Source of the DNA: Blattabacterium sp. (Blaberus giganteus)
GTDB lineage: Bacteria > Bacteroidota > Bacteroidia > Flavobacteriales > Blattabacteriaceae
Direction: 5' to 3'
Assembly (NCBI RefSeq): GCF_000262715.1
Contig: NC_017924.1
Location: 62,001 to 126,000 of the forward strand
Length of the DNA: 64,000 nt
Shown: positions 8,726-17,662 of the stretch, piece by piece
Position numbering within the stretch: position 1 is the stretch's first letter
Layout of the letters: each line of letters begins with the position of its first letter
Made by a program: the position numbers and the translations under genes
Notes under the pieces: generated by a model
Databases searched by the model: none
What the model saw: the letters and a program-made list of their open reading frames with translations, nothing else
What the model was told of the DNA's origin: nothing

Positions 8726-8733
8726 CAAAGTTA
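8726..8733 (-). promoter_or_regulatory. Possible -7 promoter box before the M16 pair
   Basis: On the minus strand this reads TAACTTTG, an exact match to the Bacteroidota -7 consensus TAnnTTTG. It lies only four bases before the ATG at 8721, so a transcript would be nearly leaderless. I see no clear -33 TTTG at the usual distance. Confidence 0.3.
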
Positions 8734-8796
8734 AAGATTAACAAAAGAAATTTACGAATTTTTTTTTCCAAAAAATGGGATTTTTTTCTTTTATTC

Positions 8797-8804
8797 TATT
8801 TTTG
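8797..8804 (+). promoter_or_regulatory. Possible -7 promoter box for the act operon
   Basis: Reads TATTTTTG, matching TAnnTTTG, 41 bases before the actA start. It is the only such box in the divergent 124-base spacer on this strand. No good -33 element is visible, and in such AT-rich DNA chance matches are common. Confidence 0.33.
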
Positions 8805-8845
8805 TTGAATTATGAATTTAAATTATAATAATAATTAGTGTTAGT

Positions 8846-10183
8846 ATGAGAATAATTTCGTTTTTTATTTTCACTTTTTCTTTTTTTTTAATAACAACAG
8901 GAGGAGGAAAAATAAAAGTCAATGCCAATAATGAAGAAATTATAAAAATAAAAGGAGATGTTGAAAATGGGATTGAACTTTTTAAAAAAAATTGCACGGC
9001 ATGTCACTCTATAGAGTTAGAAAAAAAAATGATAGGCCCTGCTCTACATGGCGTTACTAAAAAAAGAAGTCGTAAATGGTTACATCAGTGGATAAAAAAT
9101 AATAAATCTTTAAGAGATAGTGGAGATCAGGAAGCTATAAGCATTTATAAAGAATATGGAAATATAGAAATGAACTCTTTTCCTCAATTATCAGATAATC
9201 AGATAGATGATATATTATCTTTTATAAAAAATCCAGATTCAATAAAAAAAAAAGAAAATCATGAATATGAAATCAACAAAAATGAAGAAAAAGAAGAAAA
9301 TAAATTTTTAATAAAATTCATTGTTTTTTGTTTTATCATTTTATCTTTAATCTTATTTTGGATTTTATACAGAATACAAATATTAATTAGATTAATTAAT
9401 GAAAATGAAGAAGAAAAAATTCTTGTAAAAGAGAATTTTATCATAAATTTTTTATACAAAAAAATATTAGGGAATGATAAAAAAAAATGGTATTTATTTT
9501 CTTGTTTTACTGGTATTTTTTTGTTACTAGGAACATATGAAACTTGGAATTTTTTAATGAAAATAGATGTTAACAAGGGATATAAACCTGAACAACCTAT
9601 TTATTTTTCTCACAAAATTCATTCTGAAATTAATAAAATTGATTGTCAATATTGTCATTCTTCGGCAAAATATGGAAAAGTTTCTGGTATACCATCAGTT
9701 AATGTTTGCATGAATTGTCATATTACTATTCATGAATATAATGGAGATTATTTAGAAAAAGGAAAAAGTAGAGATGAATATAATAGAGAAATACAAAAAA
9801 TATATAAGGCTGTAGGATGGAATCCAGAAACAAGAAAATATTCTAATAAAACTTATCCTATTCAATGGATCCGAATTCACAATATGCCAGATTTTGTCTA
9901 TTTTGATCATTCTCAACATATCATAACAGGAGAACAAAAAATAAAAAAATTAAAAAAAGTAAATTTAGTTTGTAATGCTTGTCATGGAGAAGTTCAAAAA
10001 ATGGATACTGTAGAAATGTCTAATGATTTTACCATGGAATGGTGTCTATCTTGTCATAGACAAGTTGAAATAGATAGTAATAACCCATATTATAAAGAAT
10101 ATTTTCCTAATAATACTAATAATAAAAATAAAATAACTGTTGATATGGTTGGAGGGACTGAATGTGCTAAATGTCATTACTAA
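8846..10183 (+). CDS. actA: Alternative complex III subunit ActA, hexaheme c-type cytochrome
   Basis: Periplasmic multiheme cytochrome subunit of Alternative Complex III, the quinol:cytochrome c oxidoreductase that replaces bc1 in Bacteroidota. Six CxxCH motifs are visible: residues 50-54 (a separate N-terminal monoheme domain with methionine-rich follow-up), 267-271, 288-292, 376-380, 400-404 and 440-444. The last motif ends one residue before the stop. A signal peptide covers about 1-27 and two membrane segments lie at about 153-178 and 215-238, between the monoheme and pentaheme parts. It is first in the actABCDEF operon, 17 bases before actB. Length is as expected for flavobacterial ActA. 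Confidence 0.93.
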   Translation: MRIISFFIFTFSFFLITTGGGKIKVNANNEEIIKIKGDVENGIELFKKNCTACHSIELEKKMIGPALHGVTKKRSRKWLHQWIKNNKSLRDSGDQEAISIYKEYGNIEMNSFPQLSDNQIDDILSFIKNPDSIKKKENHEYEINKNEEKEENKFLIKFIVFCFIILSLILFWILYRIQILIRLINENEEEKILVKENFIINFLYKKILGNDKKKWYLFSCFTGIFLLLGTYETWNFLMKIDVNKGYKPEQPIYFSHKIHSEINKIDCQYCHSSAKYGKVSGIPSVNVCMNCHITIHEYNGDYLEKGKSRDEYNREIQKIYKAVGWNPETRKYSNKTYPIQWIRIHNMPDFVYFDHSQHIITGEQKIKKLKKVNLVCNACHGEVQKMDTVEMSNDFTMEWCLSCHRQVEIDSNNPYYKEYFPNNTNNKNKITVDMVGGTECAKCHY

Positions 10184-10200
10184 ACTGAAAAAAAAGAAAT

Positions 10201-13173
10201 ATGAAATCAAAAAAAAAAGATAAAAAGGAAAAAATATTAGAAAATTATAATCCTATAAAAAATCTTCTAAAAGGAGAAACATCTAGACGTGATTTTATTA
10301 AATGGTTAGGGTTTAGTACAGCATCTGTCACTTTAGCCGCTTGTAAAGGTCCAGTTATAAAATCTATTCCTTATGTGGTTAAACCAGATAATATAACTCC
10401 AGGAATTCCTAATTATTATGCATCAACTATGATTGATTCTTTTGACATAGGAAGTGTACTGGTAAAAACGAGAGAAGGTCGTCCTATAAAAATAGAACCT
10501 AATTCTTCTTCTGAATATTTTAATACAACTTCTGCAAGAATACAATCTTCTTTGTTATCTCTTTATGACGAGGAGAGATTAAAAAATCCTTTTTTAAAAG
10601 GAAAAAAAAGCTCTTGGAAAGAAATAGATAATTATATTATCCAACACTTAAAATATTTATCTCAAACAAAGAAAGATATAATTTTTCTTTCTTATTCTTT
10701 TCCAAGTTTTTCTACAAAAAAATTGATTCAAGATTTTAAAAAAAAATATCCTTATACTAATTGGATTACTTATGATCCTATTTCATATTCTAAAGTTTTA
10801 GATGCTTCAGAAAAAATATTTGGAATTCGTGGTTTTCCTTTTTTTGATTTAAAGGAATCAGAATTAGTAATTTCGTTTGATGCTGATTTTTTAGGAGATT
10901 GGAGTCCAGAGAATATGGCAAAATCTTATGCTCTGAACAGAGTTCCTAAAAGAAAAATGATGCAACATATTCAAATCGAAAGTAATATGACAATAACTGG
11001 AGCTAATGCAGATATTCGCATATCTAGAAAACCTTCTGATATCAAAAAAATGTTGATTGAAATTTTTCAAAAAATTTTTTTTGGAAAAAAAATTAAAGAT
11101 AAAAATACGGAAAAAATAGCTTCATTAATAAAAAAAATAGGATCTAAAAGTGTGATTCTTGCAGATGGAGATCAAGAATCTTATGAATTGTCTTTTTTAA
11201 TTAATAAAAAAATTAATAGTCATGCATTACAAAAAGATAAATATCTTTTTTCAAAAGAAAGTAATGATAATAAATTCAAAAATTTTTTGAAAAATTTAGA
11301 AGAAAATAATATTGGAGGTTTATTTATTCATAATGTTAATCCTATTTATAGTTTACCATTATCCATTTCTAAAAAAGTAAAAAAATTTATAAAAAAAATT
11401 CCTCTAACTGTATCTTTTTCTACAAAAGTAGATGAAACTAATGAAATTATGGATGTATTAGCTCCTACTACTCATTGGTTAGAAAGTTGGGGGGATACTT
11501 ATCCTATGAGTAATGTTTATACATTAATTCAACCTACGATTCAACGTATTTTTAATACAAGACAATTTCAGGATTCACTAATTATTTGGAGCGGAATTAA
11601 AGAAAAAAATTATTACGAATATTTGAAAAAAACTTGGGAAAAAAATATTATACCTAAATCTAATGTTTTTTCTTTTAATGAAGCTTTATTTCACGGGGTA
11701 GTAAAAATTACAAATCACAAATCTATTTTCAATAATTTTTCAGTAAATGAAAAAAAAATACAAGAGTATGAAAAAAATATAGAAAACGAAGAAATAAAAA
11801 AAAATTTTGAACTTAAATTATACCCTAAAATTAGTATGGGTGATGGATTTCAATATAATAATCCTTGGTTACAGGAGCTTCCGGATCCCATTACACGCAC
11901 AACATGGGACAATTATTTAACTGTATCACGTTTTGATGCAAATAATATGGGATTGAAAAATTGGAATTCTGGAGATGGATCCTTAAATGGAAACTGTGTC
12001 GATTTAATTAAAAATAATAAAATAATAATCCGAAATATTCCTGTTTTTATTCAACCTGGACAAGCTATAGGATCTGTAGGTTTATCTTTTGGTTATGGTC
12101 AAAAAAAAGGTAAACTGTCGAAACTAGTTAACGGAAAAAATGCTTACAGGATTTATGAAAATTTTCTTATAATACAAAATAATATACAACTCAAAAAAGT
12201 TGATAAAATACATAAATTTGCTTGCGTACAACTGCATAATATAACGGAAGGAAGAGATTTAGTGAGAGAAACAGATTTAGAAATATTTTTAAAAAATCCT
12301 AAAGAAATTTGGAATGAAGAAGAAAAAATTTTAACTCATGAAGGAATGCTTTCCCAAGAAAAAATTTCGATTTGGAATCAAAGTTCTAAAAAAATGGAAA
12401 ATAAAAATGGACATCATTTCAATTTATCTATAGATTTAAACGCTTGTATTGGATGTGGAGCTTGTATCATTGCATGTCATTCAGAAAATAATGTACCTGT
12501 TGTTGGAAAAGAGGAAATAAAAAAATCTAGAGATATGCATTGGTTACGTATAGATAGATATTATTTTTCAAATAATCATCAAGAAGAAAACATTTTTGAA
12601 AATCCAAAAGTATCTTTTCAACCGATTATGTGTCAACATTGTGAACATGCTCCTTGTGAAACTGTATGTCCAGTTGGAGCCACTTCTCATGGAAAACAAG
12701 GTCAAAATATGATGACTTACAATCGTTGTGTAGGAACTCGTTATTGTGCCAATAATTGTCCTTATAAAGTAAGACGGTTTAATTGGTTTAATTATGCTAA
12801 TAATCAAAAATTTGATTTTAACATGAATAACACTTTAGGTAAAATGGTATTAAATCCAGATGTAGTTGTCAGAACCAGAGGAGTAATGGAAAAATGCTCT
12901 TTATGCATACAAAGAACACAATATGTTATAGGAATAGCAAAAAAAGAAAACAGAAAAGTTAAAGATGAAGAATTTGAAACAGCTTGCAGTGTTTCTTGTC
13001 CTACTAAAGCCATTACTTTTGGAGATACTTACGATTCTACTAGCCTTATTTCTAATAAAATAAAAAATACTAGATCTTATAAATTATTAGATTTTATAGG
13101 AGTAAGACCTAATATATCTTATCAATTAAAAATTAGAAATAAGAAAAAAAATGAAATAGAGAAAATGAAATAG
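10201..13173 (+). CDS. actB: Alternative complex III subunit ActB, molybdopterin-oxidoreductase-like iron-sulphur protein
   Basis: Large periplasmic Fe-S subunit of ACIII (990 residues). The N terminus has a twin-arginine signal (SRRDFIKWLGF, RR at 29-30) followed by a lipobox-like LAAC ending at C48. The middle is a molybdopterin-oxidoreductase-like domain, which binds no cofactor in this family. The C-terminal ferredoxin domain begins near residue 749 and carries cysteine clusters CIGCGACIIAC, CQHCEHAPCETVC, CVGTRYCANNC and CSLC/CSVSCP, enough for three [4Fe-4S] and one [3Fe-4S] centre. It passes electrons between the quinol site in ActC and the ActA hemes. Spacing to actC is eight bases. 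Confidence 0.95.
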   Translation: MKSKKKDKKEKILENYNPIKNLLKGETSRRDFIKWLGFSTASVTLAACKGPVIKSIPYVVKPDNITPGIPNYYASTMIDSFDIGSVLVKTREGRPIKIEPNSSSEYFNTTSARIQSSLLSLYDEERLKNPFLKGKKSSWKEIDNYIIQHLKYLSQTKKDIIFLSYSFPSFSTKKLIQDFKKKYPYTNWITYDPISYSKVLDASEKIFGIRGFPFFDLKESELVISFDADFLGDWSPENMAKSYALNRVPKRKMMQHIQIESNMTITGANADIRISRKPSDIKKMLIEIFQKIFFGKKIKDKNTEKIASLIKKIGSKSVILADGDQESYELSFLINKKINSHALQKDKYLFSKESNDNKFKNFLKNLEENNIGGLFIHNVNPIYSLPLSISKKVKKFIKKIPLTVSFSTKVDETNEIMDVLAPTTHWLESWGDTYPMSNVYTLIQPTIQRIFNTRQFQDSLIIWSGIKEKNYYEYLKKTWEKNIIPKSNVFSFNEALFHGVVKITNHKSIFNNFSVNEKKIQEYEKNIENEEIKKNFELKLYPKISMGDGFQYNNPWLQELPDPITRTTWDNYLTVSRFDANNMGLKNWNSGDGSLNGNCVDLIKNNKIIIRNIPVFIQPGQAIGSVGLSFGYGQKKGKLSKLVNGKNAYRIYENFLIIQNNIQLKKVDKIHKFACVQLHNITEGRDLVRETDLEIFLKNPKEIWNEEEKILTHEGMLSQEKISIWNQSSKKMENKNGHHFNLSIDLNACIGCGACIIACHSENNVPVVGKEEIKKSRDMHWLRIDRYYFSNNHQEENIFENPKVSFQPIMCQHCEHAPCETVCPVGATSHGKQGQNMMTYNRCVGTRYCANNCPYKVRRFNWFNYANNQKFDFNMNNTLGKMVLNPDVVVRTRGVMEKCSLCIQRTQYVIGIAKKENRKVKDEEFETACSVSCPTKAITFGDTYDSTSLISNKIKNTRSYKLLDFIGVRPNISYQLKIRNKKKNEIEKMK

Positions 13174-13181
13174 AAAAAATT

Positions 13182-14561
13182 ATGTTTAATCATTATGAAT
13201 CTCCGATAAGGAAACCCCTAATTTTAGGAAAAAAAACATTAAAAAATATTACCGATGATATATTAAATCCTGTAAAAAATAAAGCTGGAAATCTATGGTG
13301 GATTTCTTTATCTATCTCTATTTTAGCATTTTTATGGGGATTAGGATGTATTTTTTACACAATCGGAACAGGCATAGGTGTATGGGGATTAAATAGAACA
13401 ATTAATTGGGCATGGGATATAACAAACTTTGTTTGGTGGGTTGGAATTGGTCATGCGGGAACTTTAATTTCAGCTGTTTTATTATTATTTCGTCAAAAAT
13501 GGCGTTTATCTATAAATCGTTCAGCAGAAGCAATGACAATTTTTGCAGTAATCCAAGCTGGATTATTTCCCATCATTCACATGGGAAGGCCATGGAATGC
13601 TCATTGGGTTTTACCCATTCCTAATCAATTTGGAACTTTGTGGCCAAATTTTAATTCTCCTTTATTGTGGGATGTCTTTGCAATTAGTACTTATTTTTCT
13701 GTTTCTACAGTTTTTTGGTTTATGGGATTAATTCCAGATTTTGCAATGATTAGAGACCGAATTTCAAACCCTTTTCAAAAAAAAATCTACAATATTCTTA
13801 GTTTTGGATGGGGAGGAACATCAAAAGATTGGCAAAGATTTGAAGAAGTATCCTTAATTTTAGCTGGTTTATGCACTCCATTAGTATTTTCTGTACATAC
13901 TATAGTTTCTTTTGATTTTTCTACTTCTGTAATTAAGGGTTGGCATAGCACAATATTTCCTCCTTATTTTGTAGCAGGAGCTATATTTTCGGGTTTTGCT
14001 ATGGTACAAACTTTATTAGGCGTAGCGAGAAAAGTTCTTTCTTTGGAAAATTATATCACAAGAAATCATATTGAGTATATGAATATGATTATATTATTAA
14101 CAGGAGGAATTGTTTTATTAGCTTATATCTCAGAATTTATTCTTGCTTGGTATTCAGGAAATCCTTTTGAAAAATTCATTTATTTTTCTGTAGAAGCATC
14201 TAAAGGACCATTTTGGTGGGCGTTTTGGACTTTGATCATTTGTAATATTATTATTCCTCAATTTTTATGGATAAAATCTGTAAGAAGAAGTTTTTTTTGG
14301 TCTTATGTTATAGCTATTATTATAAATATTGGAATGTGGTTTGAAAGATTTGATATTATAGTTTTAAATCTAAGTCATGATTATCTTCCTTCTTCTTGGA
14401 CTGGATTTATTCCTTCGTTTGTAGATGTAGGAATTTTTGTAGGAACTATTGGGCTATTTTTTGTTCTTTATTTATTATACATACGTGCTTTTCCTGTGAT
14501 TTCACAATCGGAATTAAAAACAATATTGAAACCTGATCATAATCAAAAAATAATGAAATGA
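13182..14561 (+). CDS. actC: Alternative complex III subunit ActC, NrfD-like quinol-binding membrane protein
   Basis: Integral membrane subunit of the NrfD/PsrC family, where menaquinol is oxidised. The 459 residues contain about ten hydrophobic segments, starting with WWISLSISILAFLWGLG and including the conserved GIGVWGLNRTINWAWDI and NFVWWVGIGHAGTLISAVL blocks that mark ActC. The histidines in GHAGT and in FPIIHMGRPWNAHW are typical quinone-site residues. The stop overlaps the actD start as ATGA, so the two are translated together. No truncation is visible. The paralogous subunit is ActF at the end of the operon. Confidence 0.95.
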   Translation: MFNHYESPIRKPLILGKKTLKNITDDILNPVKNKAGNLWWISLSISILAFLWGLGCIFYTIGTGIGVWGLNRTINWAWDITNFVWWVGIGHAGTLISAVLLLFRQKWRLSINRSAEAMTIFAVIQAGLFPIIHMGRPWNAHWVLPIPNQFGTLWPNFNSPLLWDVFAISTYFSVSTVFWFMGLIPDFAMIRDRISNPFQKKIYNILSFGWGGTSKDWQRFEEVSLILAGLCTPLVFSVHTIVSFDFSTSVIKGWHSTIFPPYFVAGAIFSGFAMVQTLLGVARKVLSLENYITRNHIEYMNMIILLTGGIVLLAYISEFILAWYSGNPFEKFIYFSVEASKGPFWWAFWTLIICNIIIPQFLWIKSVRRSFFWSYVIAIIINIGMWFERFDIIVLNLSHDYLPSSWTGFIPSFVDVGIFVGTIGLFFVLYLLYIRAFPVISQSELKTILKPDHNQKIMK

Positions 14562-15091
14562 ATAATTATGTATATGTACATGCATTATATAATAATGATA
14601 ATACGCTAATAAATAATATAAAAATTATACAGAATCACAATTATAATATACATGAAGTTTATTCTCCTTTTCCTATTCATAATTTAACTGAACTGTTAAA
14701 ATTAAAAAAAACGAATTTATCTTTTTTATCTTTTATATATGGATTGATAGGTTTTTGCATAGCTTGTGTATTGACTTGGTATACTATGATTTATAGTTGG
14801 CCTCAAAATATTGGAGGAAAACCCTCTTTCTCCTGGATTATAAATCTTCCTTCTTTTATTCCTGTTATATTTGAATTATCAATTTTTTTTTCTGCACATT
14901 TTATGTGTATAACTTATCTTATTCAATGTAGATTATTTCCAGGACGTATGCCTAAAAATCCAGATTCAAGAACTACAGATAACATGTTTTTAATAGAAAT
15001 TTATGCTGAAAAAAATAACGAAAAATTAGTGAATCTATTGAAAAAAAATGGAGCAATAGAGATCAATTTAATAAAAACTAAATCTAATTAG
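14558..15091 (+). CDS. actD: Alternative complex III subunit ActD (DUF3341)
   Basis: Small membrane subunit of ACIII (177 residues, normal length). Recognised from the DUF3341-type pattern: a soluble N-terminal part (YNIHEVYSPFPIHNL), two membrane helices (about 58-80 and 100-122) separated by a short loop with NIGGKPSFSW, and a C-terminal segment with FPGRMPKNPDSRTTDN. It anchors the complex and has no cofactor. It overlaps actC by four bases and precedes actE by 16. Position and sequence agree, so the call is firm. Confidence 0.92.
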   Translation: MNNYVYVHALYNNDNTLINNIKIIQNHNYNIHEVYSPFPIHNLTELLKLKKTNLSFLSFIYGLIGFCIACVLTWYTMIYSWPQNIGGKPSFSWIINLPSFIPVIFELSIFFSAHFMCITYLIQCRLFPGRMPKNPDSRTTDNMFLIEIYAEKNNEKLVNLLKKNGAIEINLIKTKSN

Positions 15092-15107
15092 AAAAAGATA
15101 AATAAGT

Positions 15108-15704
15108 ATGAATAAATATTTTCAAAGAATTTTTATTATTTTATTGGTGTTTATTTTAGAATCTTGTTGGTTTGATAAAACTAAACCTAATGTTGTGTAT
15201 ATGCCTGACATGTATTATTCAGAAGCATATGAACCTTATTCAGATCCTTATTTTAGTTATAACAAAAAAGCTAGAAAAATTGAAATTCCATTTTTTTCAA
15301 AAGGAAAAACTTCTTCATTATTACCAGTAAAAGGTACAATTTCTAGAAAAAAATTTTTTTATAAAAAAAATATCAAAAATAAAAAATTTAATTTTTCAAA
15401 AGATATAATAATTCAAAATCCATTATACGAAAAAAAAGAAATTACAAATAAAGGAAAAAAATTATATAAAATTAATTGTTCTATATGTCATGGTGAAAAT
15501 GGGGATGGACAAGGAGAATTGGTGAAAAACGAAAAAATTTTAGGAATTCCTAATTATAAAGATAGAAATCTTACTGTTGAAAGTGTTTATCATGTTGTTA
15601 CTTATGGTAAAAATAATATGAATTCCTATGCCTCGCAATTAAATGAAAGAGATAGATGGATAGTATCAGAGTATGTTTTATTTCTAAAAGAAAAAAATAA
15701 ATAA
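15108..15704 (+). CDS. actE: Alternative complex III subunit ActE, monoheme cytochrome c lipoprotein
   Basis: Lipid-anchored monoheme cytochrome of ACIII. The N-terminal signal ends in the lipobox LESC (cysteine near residue 20), followed by the ActE-typical VVYMPDMYYSEAYEPYSDP, which wraps around the complex. The C-terminal half is a cytochrome c domain with one heme motif CSICHGENGDGQGE and a distal methionine in NNMNSYASQL. Length (198) is normal. It lies 16 bases after actD and three before actF. Together with ActA it gives the complex seven heme motifs by count in this genome. Confidence 0.92.
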   Translation: MNKYFQRIFIILLVFILESCWFDKTKPNVVYMPDMYYSEAYEPYSDPYFSYNKKARKIEIPFFSKGKTSSLLPVKGTISRKKFFYKKNIKNKKFNFSKDIIIQNPLYEKKEITNKGKKLYKINCSICHGENGDGQGELVKNEKILGIPNYKDRNLTVESVYHVVTYGKNNMNSYASQLNERDRWIVSEYVLFLKEKNK

Positions 15705-15707
15705 AAT

Positions 15708-16910
15708 ATGTATCAGTTTTCTAGAATTAAAATTAATAAAAAAATTATCATTTTTTTAATGATAATAACTGTAGGTTTTATTATTATTTTTTTAGACAGA
15801 ATATTTAACGTAAAAAATAATCACAAATCTTGGACCGTATTATATATTTCCATTTTTTATTTTACTTCTATATCTCTAGGAGCATTATTTTTTTTAGGAA
15901 TACAAAATGTATCACAATCAGGTTGGTCCGTGATAATTCATCCTGTTATGGAGAAAATTTCTTCTTTCATACCATATGGAGGTGTTATGATTCTTATCAT
16001 TTTATTATTAAATACAATGGATATCGTGCATATATTTTATTGGATGAATTCAAATTTATATAATCCTATTTTTTTAGAATATGATAAAATTGCTGCAAGT
16101 AAGAGAATATTTTTAAATATTCCATTTTTCTTGATAAGAAGTGTGATTTATGTATTAGGATATAGTTTTTTTTATTTAAATATTAAAAATATATCTCGTA
16201 CATTATATATATCACATTCTTTAAATGATTATAAAAAATTATATTTTAGATCTATTATTTTTATAATATTTTTTTCTGTTATTTCTATATTTATGACATG
16301 GGATTGGGTCATGTCTTTAAATCCACATTGGTTTAGTACTTTATTTAGTTGGTATGTTTTGAGTAGTTTTATTATAACAGGTATAAGTACGATCACAATA
16401 ACAGCTATTTATCTTAATAAAAAAGGATATTTCCCTTTATTTAGTAAAAGTCATTTACATGATTTAAGCAAATACTTATTTTCTAGTAGTTTGTTGTGGA
16501 CTTATCTTTGGTTCTCACAATTTTTACTTTATTGGTATGGAAATATTCCAGAAGAAGTTATATATTTTATTAAAAGAGAAAAAATATATAACTCCATTCA
16601 TTTTTGGATGCTCATTCCTAATTTTATAATTCCTTTTTTTGGATTAATTAGTAGTAAAAATAAATCAAATTATAAAATAGTATTTTCAATATCTTTAGTT
16701 TTACTTATCGGACATTATATAGATATATACAATTTAATTGCTCCAGATGTTAATGAGAGATTTTGTATATTTGAAATAATAGGTTCATTATTAATAATAG
16801 GAGGATTTTTTATTTATATTTTATATTCAAATTTGAATATAAAATTCAATTCATCTGAAGGAAATCCTTTTTTCAAAGAAAGCAAAAATTATAAATATCC
16901 TTACATGTAA
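15708..16910 (+). CDS. actF: Alternative complex III subunit ActF, NrfD-like membrane protein
   Basis: Last gene of the act operon; membrane subunit related to ActC. The 400 residues form about ten hydrophobic segments (first IIIFLMIITVGFIIIFLD). Recognisable family blocks are MTWDWVMSLNPHWFSTLFSWYVLSSF and GIQNVSQSGWSVIIHPVMEKIS, both with conserved Trp/His. It supports the complex and may form a second proton or quinone path. In many flavobacteria cytochrome oxidase genes follow; here the next gene is trkA on the other strand, and a hairpin covers the junction. Confidence 0.92.
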   Translation: MYQFSRIKINKKIIIFLMIITVGFIIIFLDRIFNVKNNHKSWTVLYISIFYFTSISLGALFFLGIQNVSQSGWSVIIHPVMEKISSFIPYGGVMILIILLLNTMDIVHIFYWMNSNLYNPIFLEYDKIAASKRIFLNIPFFLIRSVIYVLGYSFFYLNIKNISRTLYISHSLNDYKKLYFRSIIFIIFFSVISIFMTWDWVMSLNPHWFSTLFSWYVLSSFIITGISTITITAIYLNKKGYFPLFSKSHLHDLSKYLFSSSLLWTYLWFSQFLLYWYGNIPEEVIYFIKREKIYNSIHFWMLIPNFIIPFFGLISSKNKSNYKIVFSISLVLLIGHYIDIYNLIAPDVNERFCIFEIIGSLLIIGGFFIYILYSNLNIKFNSSEGNPFFKESKNYKYPYM

Positions 16911-16914
16911 ATTA

Positions 16915-16960
16915 AATAGTAATTTGAATAAATTTTTCAGTATTTATTATTTGTACTATT
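16915..16960 (+). terminator. Hairpin terminator after the act operon
   Basis: Two-part stem: AATAGTA (16915-16921) pairs with TACTATT (16954-16960), and AATAAAT (16927-16933) with ATTTATT (16942-16948), separated by symmetrical ATTTG internal loops. Further T residues follow at 16961-16964. It lies five bases after the actF stop and includes the trkA stop codon. Confidence 0.5.
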
Positions 16961-17642
16961 TTTTATCTTTTATAAAATTCATGATTGATTTGTTAGAACC
17001 AAAAATAGTTAATATATCTCCTGTTTTTAAAACAGTATCTCCTGTAACTAATCCTATGACTTTTCTTGTATTAGTCCCTTTAGAAGACATTGGATTATTG
17101 ATATCTCGTATTACGGTAATTAAAGAAACAGAATATTTTTGTGTTAATGTCAAACTTTTTACAGATTTTCCATTGAAAGAATATGGAGAAAAGACTTCTG
17201 CTATAGAATATTTATTATCTACTCTAAAATAATCTAAAGCATAATTAAAAGATATTTGTTTAGTTAGTCGAAATGCAGCATCTTGCTCCGGATGAATTAC
17301 ATCATTAATTCCCATAGCTTCTAATATTGTATCGTGTATTTTTGATAAAGATCGGCTTACAATTCTTAAATGCTTATACTTTTTAAGTATAGCTGTAGTT
17401 ACTATTGACGATCCCTCATTTTCTCCAATAGCCACAATTCCTAAATTTGCTTGTTGAATAGGTAAAACTTTGTAAGCCGCCTCATTATTTGCATCCATAC
17501 ATACTACATTTGCTATATGATCTTTCAATAAATCTACTTTTTCCATTTTTTGATCTATACCAAAAACTTCATGTCCATTATCTGTTAAATTAAGAGCTAA
17601 AGATCTTCCAAAATTTCCTAACCCAATAATTATAATTTTCAT
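16956..17642 (-). CDS. trkA: Potassium uptake regulatory subunit TrkA/KtrA
   Basis: Cytoplasmic gating subunit of the Trk/Ktr potassium transporter. The N-terminal RCK domain is a Rossmann fold with the nucleotide-binding GLGNFGRS at residues 7-14 and an acidic end of strand two (FGID). The C-terminal RCK_C domain spans about 140-228 (VFSPYSFNGKSVKSL, GLVTGDTVLKTGDILTIFG). At 228 residues it is the single-RCK KtrA type and not the double TrkA of E. coli. It follows trkH by 20 bases and should be cotranscribed with it. Potassium homeostasis fits an intracellular symbiont. Confidence 0.93.
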   Translation of the reverse strand: MKIIIIGLGNFGRSLALNLTDNGHEVFGIDQKMEKVDLLKDHIANVVCMDANNEAAYKVLPIQQANLGIVAIGENEGSSIVTTAILKKYKHLRIVSRSLSKIHDTILEAMGINDVIHPEQDAAFRLTKQISFNYALDYFRVDNKYSIAEVFSPYSFNGKSVKSLTLTQKYSVSLITVIRDINNPMSSKGTNTRKVIGLVTGDTVLKTGDILTIFGSNKSIMNFIKDKK

Positions 17643-17662
17643 AATTTATATACTTCTAACTT

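Noticed and set aside
12568..13013. Two minus-strand ORFs inside actB
   Set aside because: They lie opposite the ferredoxin domain, where codon use is constrained; no recognisable protein and no start context.
16924..17232. Plus-strand 102-codon ORF opposite trkA
   Set aside because: Antisense to the well-conserved RCK domain; begins inside the actF terminator hairpin and matches nothing.
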